The notes under the pieces are model-generated. The model made no database searches and was not told the DNA's origin. It was given only the letters and a program-made list of their open reading frames with translations. The position numbers were made by a program, and so were the translations under genes. From positions 116,005-145,772 of the forward strand of contig DEXR01000022.1 of the NCBI GenBank assembly GCA_002364245.1: a stretch of DNA of 29,768 nt, read 5' to 3'. The stretch comes from Flavobacteriaceae bacterium UBA3179 (lineage in GTDB: Bacteria; Bacteroidota; Bacteroidia; Flavobacteriales; Flavobacteriaceae). Below are positions 16,120-23,975 of the stretch, one piece after another. How positions within the stretch are numbered: the first letter of the stretch is position 1; each line of letters opens with the position of its first letter.

Positions 16120-16814
16120 TGAACCAGTTTCATTATCAAAATATATTGAGTGATATTTCCGAAGGGAAAAAAAGCTTAGCAATTTTAATAGACCCTGATA
16201 AATTTTCAACGTCTGACACCGCTTCTTTTCTTCAACAACTGCCAACCGAAACCACACATTTATTTGTAGGTGGCAGTACAGATGCCAATGGCCATACCGA
16301 AGCTACAGTAAAAGCTCTAAAAAGTCATTCTCAGCTGCCTGTAATCTTGTTTCCAGGCGATCATACACAAATCACCAAGTTTGCAGATGCTATTTTATTT
16401 CTTTCTCTTTTATCAGGTCGCAATCCAGAATATTTGGTAGGCCAACAATTAAAAGCTGTTAAGAAATTAAAAGCATCAAAATTGGAAGTAATTCCCACCG
16501 GTTATATTTTGGTGGACGGTGGTACCGAAACTGCCGTAGCAAGAGTTAGCAATACAAAACCACTTTCTCAAGATGCTGTTTTAACAATTGTACATACGGC
16601 AATGGCCGGCGAATTTATGGGTGCCAAATTAATTTATTTAGAAGCTGGAAGCGGGGCGATTAACCCGGTGAGGCCAGAAATTATTTCCGAAGTAAAAAAA
16701 GCCATTAACATTCCCCTTATTGTTGGCGGCGGTATTAAAACCGAAGCCCAAAAACAAGCAGCTTATAAAGCCGGAGCAGATTTGATAGTAATGGGTACCG
16801 CTTTTGAAAAATAA
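16119..16814 (+). CDS. Geranylgeranylglyceryl phosphate synthase-family protein (PcrB-like)
   Basis: A TIM-barrel prenyltransferase of the GGGP synthase/PcrB family, which joins a polyprenyl diphosphate to sn-glycerol-1-phosphate to make an archaeal-type ether lipid precursor. The 231 residues show the N-terminal IDPDKF, the VGGSTDANG and FPGDHTQI loops, YLEAGSGA, and the phosphate-binding VGGGIKT and AGADLIVMGT. Bacteroidota members of this family (including one from Flavobacterium johnsoniae) have been shown to be GGGP synthases, so this function is likely but not certain. It is translationally coupled to the phosphopantetheinyl transferase gene. Confidence 0.92.
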   Translation: MNQFHYQNILSDISEGKKSLAILIDPDKFSTSDTASFLQQLPTETTHLFVGGSTDANGHTEATVKALKSHSQLPVILFPGDHTQITKFADAILFLSLLSGRNPEYLVGQQLKAVKKLKASKLEVIPTGYILVDGGTETAVARVSNTKPLSQDAVLTIVHTAMAGEFMGAKLIYLEAGSGAINPVRPEIISEVKKAINIPLIVGGGIKTEAQKQAAYKAGADLIVMGTAFEK

Positions 16815-16823
16815 TGTAGTTTA

Positions 16824-17891
16824 TTACTTCGTATTAATCCAATGCGTAACAATATCTTCAATTTCATTGTCTTCCCGCAATTGAATTATTTGTAAATCCA
16901 CTTGCCTTCGTAAAGGACTGTCTAACGGAAAAATAAAACCATAATGTTGCGGTTGAATGTTTTTTTTAGTCAGTTCAAAATTTTCTTTTTCTTTATTACT
17001 GAAAACATATTCCAACGGAACTACATCATATAAAACGGCATCTACTTCTTCGTTTAAAAGCAAATCATACGCTTCATTTACATTCTTTACAGGAACAGGT
17101 GTTCCGCCTACGTTACGTACTTGATTAAGCACTTTATCATAGCTTGGCGTAGCAATTCTTTTTCCTTCTAATTGTCCCAATGATTTTATGGTTTTTTCTT
17201 TTTGGCTACTTACGGTCAAAGTGGTGGCAATCCCAGCTACAAAGGAGGTTGCCATAATTAAAGAAATAACCATCCAAGCACCCATTAAAAAGCGTCCCGG
17301 TATTGTTTTAGGTGCATAATCGCCATATCCAACTGTTGTCATGGTTACAATGGCTAGCCAGATTCCGCCACCAATTCCTTTTATAGGGTGCTTATTGTAT
17401 TCTTCAGGAAACTTCCTGCCTTCTAATAACCAAAACAGTGTGCCTACAATAGTAAGGACTATGAGTAAAAATCCCACGGCATATAAAAACGTAGTTGAGA
17501 AAAAAGGCTTTAAATGATCCCAAAACGTGAGTTCTAATACGGGAGCTAAAATACCCAATTCGGTATCATAAAAGGGATGTGAAAAACTAACAGTTTCAGC
17601 CCGTAACGAGTTAATAGTAATGGGTCCGATAAGTACATCAATATCACCATCTGTAGTTGCTTGCATACCTTCTTCCACCGAGGCGTAGTTTTTATACGTG
17701 TATTGCCTATCGATATTAAAAGCGATTTCTCGCCATAAATCGGGTACAATGCCTTCAGGTTTTTCATTATTAATGTAGAAAGGAGCAGAGCCAGCAATAC
17801 CCACCCGTAGTGAGGTAGAATCCTGTGCTGTTTGTCCTAAAACTGAAAAGCTAATGGCAAAAAATAAAAGGTAAATAGCATTTTTGATCAT
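16824..17891 (-). CDS. GluR0-like ligand-gated potassium channel (periplasmic binding lobe split by a pore)
   Basis: A probable prokaryotic ionotropic glutamate receptor. Of 355 residues, 1-20 are a signal peptide ending LGQ and 25-125 are the first lobe of a substrate-binding domain. Arg97 lies in PITINSLRAETVSFSHPF, the position where glutamate receptors hold the ligand carboxylate. Residues 133-157 are TM1; 176-195 hold a pore loop with the potassium filter TVGYGD (186-191); 201-226 are TM2; and 235-355 form the second lobe with an acidic Asp289. There is no fourth membrane segment. This order is that of Synechocystis GluR0. The ligand is probably an amino acid (inferred). It stands alone, divergent from hemW and convergent with the GGGP-synthase-like gene. 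Confidence 0.9.
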   Translation of the reverse strand: MIKNAIYLLFFAISFSVLGQTAQDSTSLRVGIAGSAPFYINNEKPEGIVPDLWREIAFNIDRQYTYKNYASVEEGMQATTDGDIDVLIGPITINSLRAETVSFSHPFYDTELGILAPVLELTFWDHLKPFFSTTFLYAVGFLLIVLTIVGTLFWLLEGRKFPEEYNKHPIKGIGGGIWLAIVTMTTVGYGDYAPKTIPGRFLMGAWMVISLIMATSFVAGIATTLTVSSQKEKTIKSLGQLEGKRIATPSYDKVLNQVRNVGGTPVPVKNVNEAYDLLLNEEVDAVLYDVVPLEYVFSNKEKENFELTKKNIQPQHYGFIFPLDSPLRRQVDLQIIQLREDNEIEDIVTHWINTK

Positions 17892-17944
17892 AAAAATGAA
17901 TTGGGTTTATATAAGGACCATAAGGTCTGCCATAAAATATAGCG

Positions 17945-17952
17945 TATTTTTG
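17945..17952 (+). promoter_or_regulatory. -7 box of the hemW operon promoter
   Basis: TATTTTTG matches TAnnTTTG exactly, 34 bases before the hemW ATG. A good -33 TTG is not visible. It would drive hemW and possibly the seven closely spaced genes after it. Confidence 0.5.
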
Positions 17953-17986
17953 TCAAAAACAATAACAGAACCCTTTTTAGTACTGA

Positions 17987-19111
17987 ATGAGCGGAATTTA
18001 CTTACATATCCCTTTTTGCAAACAGGCTTGTCATTATTGCGACTTTCATTTTTCAACTTCGATAAAGAAAAAAGGAGCAATGGTCAATGCGTTGTGTGAA
18101 GAATTAATCCTTCGGAAAAAAGAAGTAACTGAAACCGTACAAGCCATTTATTTTGGAGGCGGAACCCCGTCGTTGCTAACTTCAGAAGAATTAAAGCAGA
18201 TTTTTGGAACGATATTTAAAAATTTTACGGTAGCTACCGATGCTGAAATCACCCTTGAAGCCAACCCAGACGATTTAACAAAAGACCGAATTGAAACATT
18301 GGCGAACAGTAAGATTAATCGGTTAAGTATTGGCGTCCAATCTTTTTTTGAAGCAGATTTAACACTTATGAACCGCGCCCACAATGAAAAAGAAGCTTTT
18401 TCATGTATTGAAGAAGCTAAAAAGCATTTCGACAATATAAGTATCGACCTAATTTACGGTATTCCGGGAATGACCAACGAACGCTGGAAACAGAATCTAC
18501 ATACCGCCATTTCACTTGATATTCCACATTTGTCGTGTTATGCCTTAACGGTTGAGCCTAGAACAGCCTTGAAAAAATTTATTGAGAAAGGGATTGTTCC
18601 GCCAGTAGAAGATGCCGTTGCTGAAACGCATTATAAAACCTTGCTCAAAGAAACCGAAACTGCCGGATTTGAAAACTACGAATTTTCAAATTTTGGAAAA
18701 CCTGGGTATTATTCCCGAAACAACACTGCTTATTGGCAAGGAAAACCCTATTTGGGCATTGGTCCTTCGGCACACGGTTTTGACGGTAAAACACGCAGTT
18801 GGAATGTTGCCAACAATACCAAATACATTCAGGCAATTACCGCTGGGGAACTTCCACAAGAACAGGAAACCCTATCCGTAAAAGATCGCTACAACGAATA
18901 TATTATGACCGGTTTACGAACCAAATGGGGTGTTTCGCTAGAGAAGTTAGAAGGTTCCTTCGGAAAAAAATATAAAGAGTACGCTTTAGAACAAGCGAAT
19001 CAACATTTAAAAAATGAGTTGGTATTTTTAGAAGAAGACTCGCTTAAAGTTTCAAAAAAGGGAAAGTTTTTAAGTGATGGCATTGCTTCCGATTTGTTTT
19101 TAACAGATTAA
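17987..19111 (+). CDS. hemW: Radical SAM heme chaperone HemW
   Basis: HemW, formerly called an oxygen-independent coproporphyrinogen oxidase homologue, binds heme and a [4Fe-4S] cluster and passes heme to target proteins. The 374 residues start with the family N terminus MSGIYLHIPFC. The cluster cysteines Cys11, Cys15 and Cys18 lie in CKQACHYCDF, without the extra fourth cysteine of true HemN. The SAM-binding YFGGGTPSLL follows, then EANPDDLT and the C-terminal HemW domain. A HemN role is unlikely but not excluded. It has its own promoter box and a 43-base gap before the cyclase-family gene. Confidence 0.94.
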   Translation: MSGIYLHIPFCKQACHYCDFHFSTSIKKKGAMVNALCEELILRKKEVTETVQAIYFGGGTPSLLTSEELKQIFGTIFKNFTVATDAEITLEANPDDLTKDRIETLANSKINRLSIGVQSFFEADLTLMNRAHNEKEAFSCIEEAKKHFDNISIDLIYGIPGMTNERWKQNLHTAISLDIPHLSCYALTVEPRTALKKFIEKGIVPPVEDAVAETHYKTLLKETETAGFENYEFSNFGKPGYYSRNNTAYWQGKPYLGIGPSAHGFDGKTRSWNVANNTKYIQAITAGELPQEQETLSVKDRYNEYIMTGLRTKWGVSLEKLEGSFGKKYKEYALEQANQHLKNELVFLEEDSLKVSKKGKFLSDGIASDLFLTD

Positions 19112-19154
19112 TCTCACAATAGAATCGTATATTACATTTTTAAAAACCAAGTAT

Positions 19155-19901
19155 TTGCGTGCCACTTTTAACATAGACGGAACTTTAAAAACGGTCGATC
19201 TTTCAAAACCTTTAGATCTTTCAATTCCATTACGGGCTTCAGAAAAGAATCCGGAAGCTTGGTATTTAAAACCGCCTACAATTAAACCCGTTAAAATGGA
19301 CAATTGGGTGGCAAAAGTAAGCGAAGGAGCTTCGGTTAATTTTAATAACATTGCTTTTAATCCCCATGCCCATGGAACGCATACGGAATGTGTTGGGCAT
19401 ATTTCAGAAGAATTTCATTCGGTGAATGAAGCATTGAAAACCTTCTTTTTTTCAGCGGAAGTAATTTCACTCGTTCCAGAAAAAATAGGGGATGATCAAA
19501 TAATTCCGGCTTGCGAAATTAAATCAGCCCTTGAAAACAAAAACCCTGAAGCGGTTGTCATTAGAACCTTACCGAATACTTCAGAAAAAAAAGAAAGACA
19601 CTATTCAAACACCAATTGGCCGTATTTACATGAAGAGGCCGCGTTATTGTTACGTGAAAAAGGAGTGAAGCATTTGTTGATAGACTTGCCTTCAGTAGAT
19701 AAAGAAAAGGACGAGGGAAAACTGTTGGCACACAAAGCATTTTGGAACTATCCAGAAAAGCCAAGATACCAAGCAACCATAACCGAATTTATTTACGTGC
19801 CCAACCAAGTGAAAGACGGCAGTTACTTGCTAAACCTACAAATTGCTTCGTTTCATAACGATGCGACGCCGAGTAAACCAGTTTTATATACATTTATCTA
19901 G
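19155..19901 (+). CDS. Cyclase-family metal-dependent hydrolase (kynurenine formamidase-like)
   Basis: Member of the Cyclase (PF04199-type) family, which includes kynurenine formamidases and other metal-dependent amidohydrolases. In 248 residues the metal motif HAHGTHTE is clear at about 72-79, followed by a further His in CVGHIS. The N terminus has DLSIPLR, typical of the family. The substrate cannot be assigned, and no tryptophan-catabolic neighbour is visible. The start is TTG at 19155: the first ATG would cut off conserved sequence, and no upstream ATG exists in frame. The stop abuts the next ATG directly. Confidence 0.85.
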   Translation: MRATFNIDGTLKTVDLSKPLDLSIPLRASEKNPEAWYLKPPTIKPVKMDNWVAKVSEGASVNFNNIAFNPHAHGTHTECVGHISEEFHSVNEALKTFFFSAEVISLVPEKIGDDQIIPACEIKSALENKNPEAVVIRTLPNTSEKKERHYSNTNWPYLHEEAALLLREKGVKHLLIDLPSVDKEKDEGKLLAHKAFWNYPEKPRYQATITEFIYVPNQVKDGSYLLNLQIASFHNDATPSKPVLYTFI

Positions 19902-20255
19902 ATGAAAACAACTTTAAAAATTGAGGAGTTTGCACAATTTATATTCGGAATCTTCTTGTTCTCGCAATTGGAATTTTCGTGGTGGATTTTTCCCGCCCTA
20001 TTATTACTGCCCGATATAGGTATGTTGGGATATCTGTTTAATACAAAAGTAGGTGCGGTCACCTATAATTTGTTTCATCATAAAGCAATCGCAATCCTAT
20101 TTATTATAGCAGGAATGCTTTATTTTGGTGAAATTTGTACTTTAATAGGTGTTATTCTGTTTTCCCATTCAGCAATGGATCGGATTTTTGGGTATGGCTT
20201 AAAATATCCAGACAGTTTTAAAAACACACATTTAGGAAGCATAGGAAACAATTAA
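19902..20255 (+). CDS. DUF4260-family membrane protein
   Basis: A 117-residue protein with three or four hydrophobic segments. The central LLLPDIGMLGYLFN, the middle YNLFHHKA and the ending DRIFGYGLKY, followed by NTHLG, are those I recall for DUF4260. The function is unknown. It starts directly at the base after the preceding stop and is followed by a 1-base gap, so translation is coupled within the operon. Confidence 0.83.
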   Translation: MKTTLKIEEFAQFIFGIFLFSQLEFSWWIFPALLLLPDIGMLGYLFNTKVGAVTYNLFHHKAIAILFIIAGMLYFGEICTLIGVILFSHSAMDRIFGYGLKYPDSFKNTHLGSIGNN

Positions 20256-20256
20256 T

Positions 20257-20883
20257 ATGGAATTACTTTTTATAGGTCTGGCTGTCGGAGCTGTAGTGGC
20301 GTACTTTATTTTCTCTTGGTTTGTGGGTTCTCGAAAAAAAGAGAAAGTACATTCACAATCGGTGGTATTGATGGAGCGCATTCGCAGTGTCTGTAAGTTT
20401 ATTACGGTCGAAGGTGATTTTTCTGAAATTTACCACTACGAAAGCGTAAAGGACAAATGGCTCAACGTTATTTTAGGAAAGAAAAAAGCGCTTATTTTAA
20501 TTGAAGCGAAAGCTCACGTAGGTTTCGACCTCACGAAAATTAACATGAATGCCGACACCAAAAATAAAACCATAACCTTGACCAATTTCCCCCAACCAGA
20601 ACTCATGACAATCGAAACCGATTTTAAATATTACGATAAACGCGAAGGGTGGGCAAACCCGTTTACGTCATCCGATTTAACCGATATTAACCGCGAAGCC
20701 AAACAGCACATTATCGATAAAGTTCCAAGTAGCGGTTTGCTGCTAGAAGCATCCAATCAAGCAATGGAAACCATAAAACTGATGGAAAAATTGGTAGAAA
20801 CCATCAATTGGAAATTAGATTATTCGGCTTTGGAAACCGATCGCAACGCTCAGGAAAAAATTTCAGAAAGAAGTGAGAAGTAA
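20257..20883 (+). CDS. DUF4230-family protein with N-terminal membrane anchor
   Basis: A 208-residue protein with one N-terminal membrane helix (about 3-24). The rest is a soluble domain of the DUF4230 kind; AHVGFDLTKIN is a recognisable piece. The function is unknown; the protein should be anchored in the cytoplasmic membrane with its domain on one side. Its 3' end overlaps the following gene by 11 bases. Confidence 0.8.
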   Translation: MELLFIGLAVGAVVAYFIFSWFVGSRKKEKVHSQSVVLMERIRSVCKFITVEGDFSEIYHYESVKDKWLNVILGKKKALILIEAKAHVGFDLTKINMNADTKNKTITLTNFPQPELMTIETDFKYYDKREGWANPFTSSDLTDINREAKQHIIDKVPSSGLLLEASNQAMETIKLMEKLVETINWKLDYSALETDRNAQEKISERSEK

Positions 20884-21832
20884 ACGGTATCCATATGTGA
20901 ACGTATTGGTTTTTTTCTTGCTTTTTGCGAATGGATTGTTTTCTGCAAAAGCTCAAAACTACGAACAAGTAGATGCCACAATTCAGTTATATCCTAAAGA
21001 GTTTGATAACCCCGAGCAGCTTTCAAAATTTATTTCGCGTGATTTTACTTCCGAAGAAGATAAAGTTCGCGCCATTTATACTTGGATTGTAAACAACGTG
21101 GCTTATGAGCCTTCGGAATACAAAAAATTCAATTATAACTTTAAAAATTTTAGAGAGCGAAACCAAAAGGAAGAAGCGACTCGAAAAAAAATAATCGAAC
21201 GCACCCTGCAAGAAGGAATCGCCGTTTGCGAAGGTTATGCGATGCTTTTTGAGCGTTTGTGTGAACTTCAGGGAATAAAAAACTATTTGGTGCGTGGTGA
21301 TATAAAAGCCAGTTTTAATGATATTGGCCGCCCTTTTAAAAGAACACATATGTGGAATATTGCCACCATAGATGGAAAGCAATATCTATTCGATCCTACG
21401 TGGGGAGCGGGAAAATACAATGGGAAGTTTATAAAAGAACCTACTTATTTTTATTACAAAACGCCACCTAAACTGTTTTTTAAGACTCATTATCCGGCGA
21501 TGTATGAAGATGCGTTGATTGATGCTGTAATTTCAAAAGAAGTATTCGCAAATATGCCGATTATTATTCCAGAAACCTTACGAAGGGAAGATGTGGAGAA
21601 GCCGTTAACCGGTGTTATTTCTTCGGAAGATGACGATGGATATATTGATTTTCAAATCCGAAATAGTAATCCTTCAAGTATTTCATATTCCTTCGGAAAG
21701 GAGCCGATTGCCATTTCAGAAATAGAAAAAAAAGCGAATGTCATTACATTTAAAATTCCCTTGCAATTAGGTGCTTCAACACTTTTAATCTATTTTGACG
21801 ACCAACCAGCATTAGGCTATAAAATTGATTAG
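20873..21832 (+). CDS. Second secreted transglutaminase-like protein
   Basis: An exported 319-residue protein. A signal sequence with charged start (RSKR) and hydrophobic core VLVFFLLFANGLFS ends near residue 28. The transglutaminase-like domain has Cys119 (IAVCEGYAM), His159 (KRTHMWNIA) and Asp174 (YLFDPTWG). A C-terminal beta-rich extension of about 80 residues is missing from the paralogue at 12670-13359. The start is a GTG at 20873, overlapping the DUF4230 stop; the GTG eight codons later is also possible. The substrate is unknown. Its place between membrane proteins suggests cell-envelope work (inferred). Confidence 0.82.
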   Translation: MRSKRYPYVNVLVFFLLFANGLFSAKAQNYEQVDATIQLYPKEFDNPEQLSKFISRDFTSEEDKVRAIYTWIVNNVAYEPSEYKKFNYNFKNFRERNQKEEATRKKIIERTLQEGIAVCEGYAMLFERLCELQGIKNYLVRGDIKASFNDIGRPFKRTHMWNIATIDGKQYLFDPTWGAGKYNGKFIKEPTYFYYKTPPKLFFKTHYPAMYEDALIDAVISKEVFANMPIIIPETLRREDVEKPLTGVISSEDDDGYIDFQIRNSNPSSISYSFGKEPIAISEIEKKANVITFKIPLQLGASTLLIYFDDQPALGYKID

Positions 21833-21834
21833 TG

Positions 21835-22194
21835 ATGAACATTGAAGCATTCCGAGAGTATTGTTTATCGAAAAACGGCGTGACCGAATCCCTTCCATTT
21901 GGCCCAGATGTGTTGGTGTTTAAAGTAATGGATAAAATGTTTGCGTTATGCGCTTTGGAAAAAAAGCCTGCTACTGCCAACTTAAAATGTGACCCAGAAC
22001 GCGCCATAGAATTGAGAGAGGAATACGATGGACTTATCACTGCAGGTTACCATATGAGTAAAAAACACTGGAACACTGTCGAATTGGAACGCAACATTCC
22101 AGCCGATTTGCTACTAGAGTTAATTGACCATTCCTATAATTTGGTAGTGCAAGGATTGACAAAAAAAGTACAAGCTGAATTAGAAAAGCTATAA
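21835..22194 (+). CDS. MmcQ/YjbR family protein
   Basis: A 119-residue MmcQ/YjbR-like protein with the CyaY-like fold. Signs are LSKNGVTESLPFGPDVLVFKV near the start, KMFALCAL in the middle and SKKHWNTVEL toward the end. Family members are called DNA-binding from structure, but their role is unclear. A GTG immediately before the ATG is in frame; the ATG is preferred. Spacing to neighbours is 2 and 8 bases. No enzyme motif is visible. Confidence 0.87.
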   Translation: MNIEAFREYCLSKNGVTESLPFGPDVLVFKVMDKMFALCALEKKPATANLKCDPERAIELREEYDGLITAGYHMSKKHWNTVELERNIPADLLLELIDHSYNLVVQGLTKKVQAELEKL

Positions 22195-22202
22195 AAAGAA
22201 AA

Positions 22203-23975
22203 ATGAAGAAACCCGAATCGTTTTATAAAGAACAGATTAGCAAACATACCGAAACCCTTAAAACCCTTAAAAAGCAGCTCGCACTTTCTGGGACGTTTAG
22301 ATTGCTAGTTTTTCTGGCATTGTGCGCCGGCGTATATTTCACTTTCGGAAACACAAAATTTGTCATCGCCATTATTTTAGGGGGCATTGCATTGTTCGTG
22401 TTTTTAGTGTCCCGACATAGCAATTTGCAATACAAACGCGATGTTACAAAAGCCTTACTCGAGGCCAATAACGTGGAACTGGAAGTATTGAGCAGAGCGT
22501 TTCACCATTTACCAGACGGAGAAAAATATAAAAATCCAGAGCATTATTTTAGCCAGGATATCGATTTGTTTGGAAGAGGTTCTTTTTATCAATACATCAA
22601 TAGAACGGCTTTAGAAAGTGGTTCAGACCACTTGGCACATCTGCTTACTGATAATGATATTGATAACATCACCAAGAAACAAGAGGCCATTCAAGAATTG
22701 GCTAAAAAAGCAACTTGGAGGCAGCACTTTTCGGCGGTAGCATCGTTGGTAAAAACAGAGGTTTCAGCAAACACCGTCTTAAACTGGTTGAACAGTTATA
22801 AGAGTTTTGTTCCTAATTGGATAAAAGTGGGCTCTACTGTTTTTTCAATTATTTCATTAGGGCTTTTAATCACCTATTTTTCAGGATTTATATCCGGTTA
22901 CATTGTTTTTGGCTGGTTTTTAGTCGGACTCATTATTAGCGGACGCTATTTGAAAAAAGTAAACGATTTATCGCAACATACGGCTAAAATTCAGAGTACG
23001 TTTGAGCAGTTTCATAAGTTGTTATTAGAAATTGAAACGGAAGATTTCAGCAGTGGCTTACTTTCAGAAAAAAAGAAAACGGTTGTAAGTGAAACCGAAA
23101 AAGCATCTACCATATTAAAGCAATTTGCAAAACATCTCGATTCGCTGGATCAACGTAGCAACTTATTAGTGGGCGTTGTGGCGAATGGTTTTATGTTACG
23201 CGATCTTCGACAATCGTACAATATCGAAAAATGGATTTCAGAGCATGGCGAACATGTTTCAAAATGGATAGACAGCATTGTTTTCTTTGATGCCTACAAC
23301 ACCTTGGCAAACTATGTTTTTAACCATCCGCAGCATGTTTTTCCGGCCATCGCATCATCTACCACGCAATTACAAGCTGATGGGGCTGGGCATCCTTTGT
23401 TAGATCCTGAAAAGATGGTGCGCAATGATTTTAAGATAGCTTCGGAAGAGTTTTTCATTGTCACCGGTGCCAATATGGCCGGGAAAAGTACGTTTTTGCG
23501 TACCGTTGCCCTGCAAATTGTGATGGCGAATGTTGGGCTTCCGGTGTGTGCTACAAAATCAACCTATCAACCTATTAAGCTAATCACTAGTATGCGGACC
23601 ACCGATAGTTTAACGGATGATGAATCTTATTTTTTCAGTGAGCTGAAGCGATTAAAGTTTATCGTGGAAGAAATTAAAACAGATCGTTATTTTATTATTC
23701 TAGATGAAATATTAAAAGGGACGAACAGTACCGACAAAGCCATCGGGTCTAAAAAGTTTGTCGAAAAACTGGTCGCCGGAAATGCCACGGGAATCATTGC
23801 CACGCACGATTTAAGTTTATGTGAAGTTTCTGAAAGCATTCCGAATGTAAAAAATTACTTTTTTGATGCCCGAATAGAAGACGACGAATTGTACTTCGAT
23901 TATACGTTTCAACCTGGAATTTGTCAAAATATGAACGCCTCTTTTCTGCTGAAGAAAATGGAAATTGTAGATTAA
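22203..23975 (+). CDS. Membrane-anchored MutS-like ATPase
   Basis: Probable membrane protein carrying a MutS-type ATPase; it lacks the mismatch-recognition domain of true MutS. Of 590 residues, two hydrophobic pairs lie at about 32-70 and 208-247, with a MutS core-like helical segment between and after them. The ATPase domain (from about 395) has Walker A TGANMAGKST (421-430), DDESYFFSELKRL (472-484), Walker B IILDE (498-502) and the switch His535 in ATHD. It does not resemble MutS2, as it has no Smr domain. I recall similar proteins in Bacteroidota, but their function is unknown to me. It follows MmcQ by 8 bases and overlaps the next start by one (TAATG). Confidence 0.88.
   Translation: MKKPESFYKEQISKHTETLKTLKKQLALSGTFRLLVFLALCAGVYFTFGNTKFVIAIILGGIALFVFLVSRHSNLQYKRDVTKALLEANNVELEVLSRAFHHLPDGEKYKNPEHYFSQDIDLFGRGSFYQYINRTALESGSDHLAHLLTDNDIDNITKKQEAIQELAKKATWRQHFSAVASLVKTEVSANTVLNWLNSYKSFVPNWIKVGSTVFSIISLGLLITYFSGFISGYIVFGWFLVGLIISGRYLKKVNDLSQHTAKIQSTFEQFHKLLLEIETEDFSSGLLSEKKKTVVSETEKASTILKQFAKHLDSLDQRSNLLVGVVANGFMLRDLRQSYNIEKWISEHGEHVSKWIDSIVFFDAYNTLANYVFNHPQHVFPAIASSTTQLQADGAGHPLLDPEKMVRNDFKIASEEFFIVTGANMAGKSTFLRTVALQIVMANVGLPVCATKSTYQPIKLITSMRTTDSLTDDESYFFSELKRLKFIVEEIKTDRYFIILDEILKGTNSTDKAIGSKKFVEKLVAGNATGIIATHDLSLCEVSESIPNVKNYFFDARIEDDELYFDYTFQPGICQNMNASFLLKKMEIVD

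Noticed and set aside
17884-18099. Open frame across the hemW promoter
   Set aside because: It crosses the promoter box and the hemW start in another frame and has no recognisable product.
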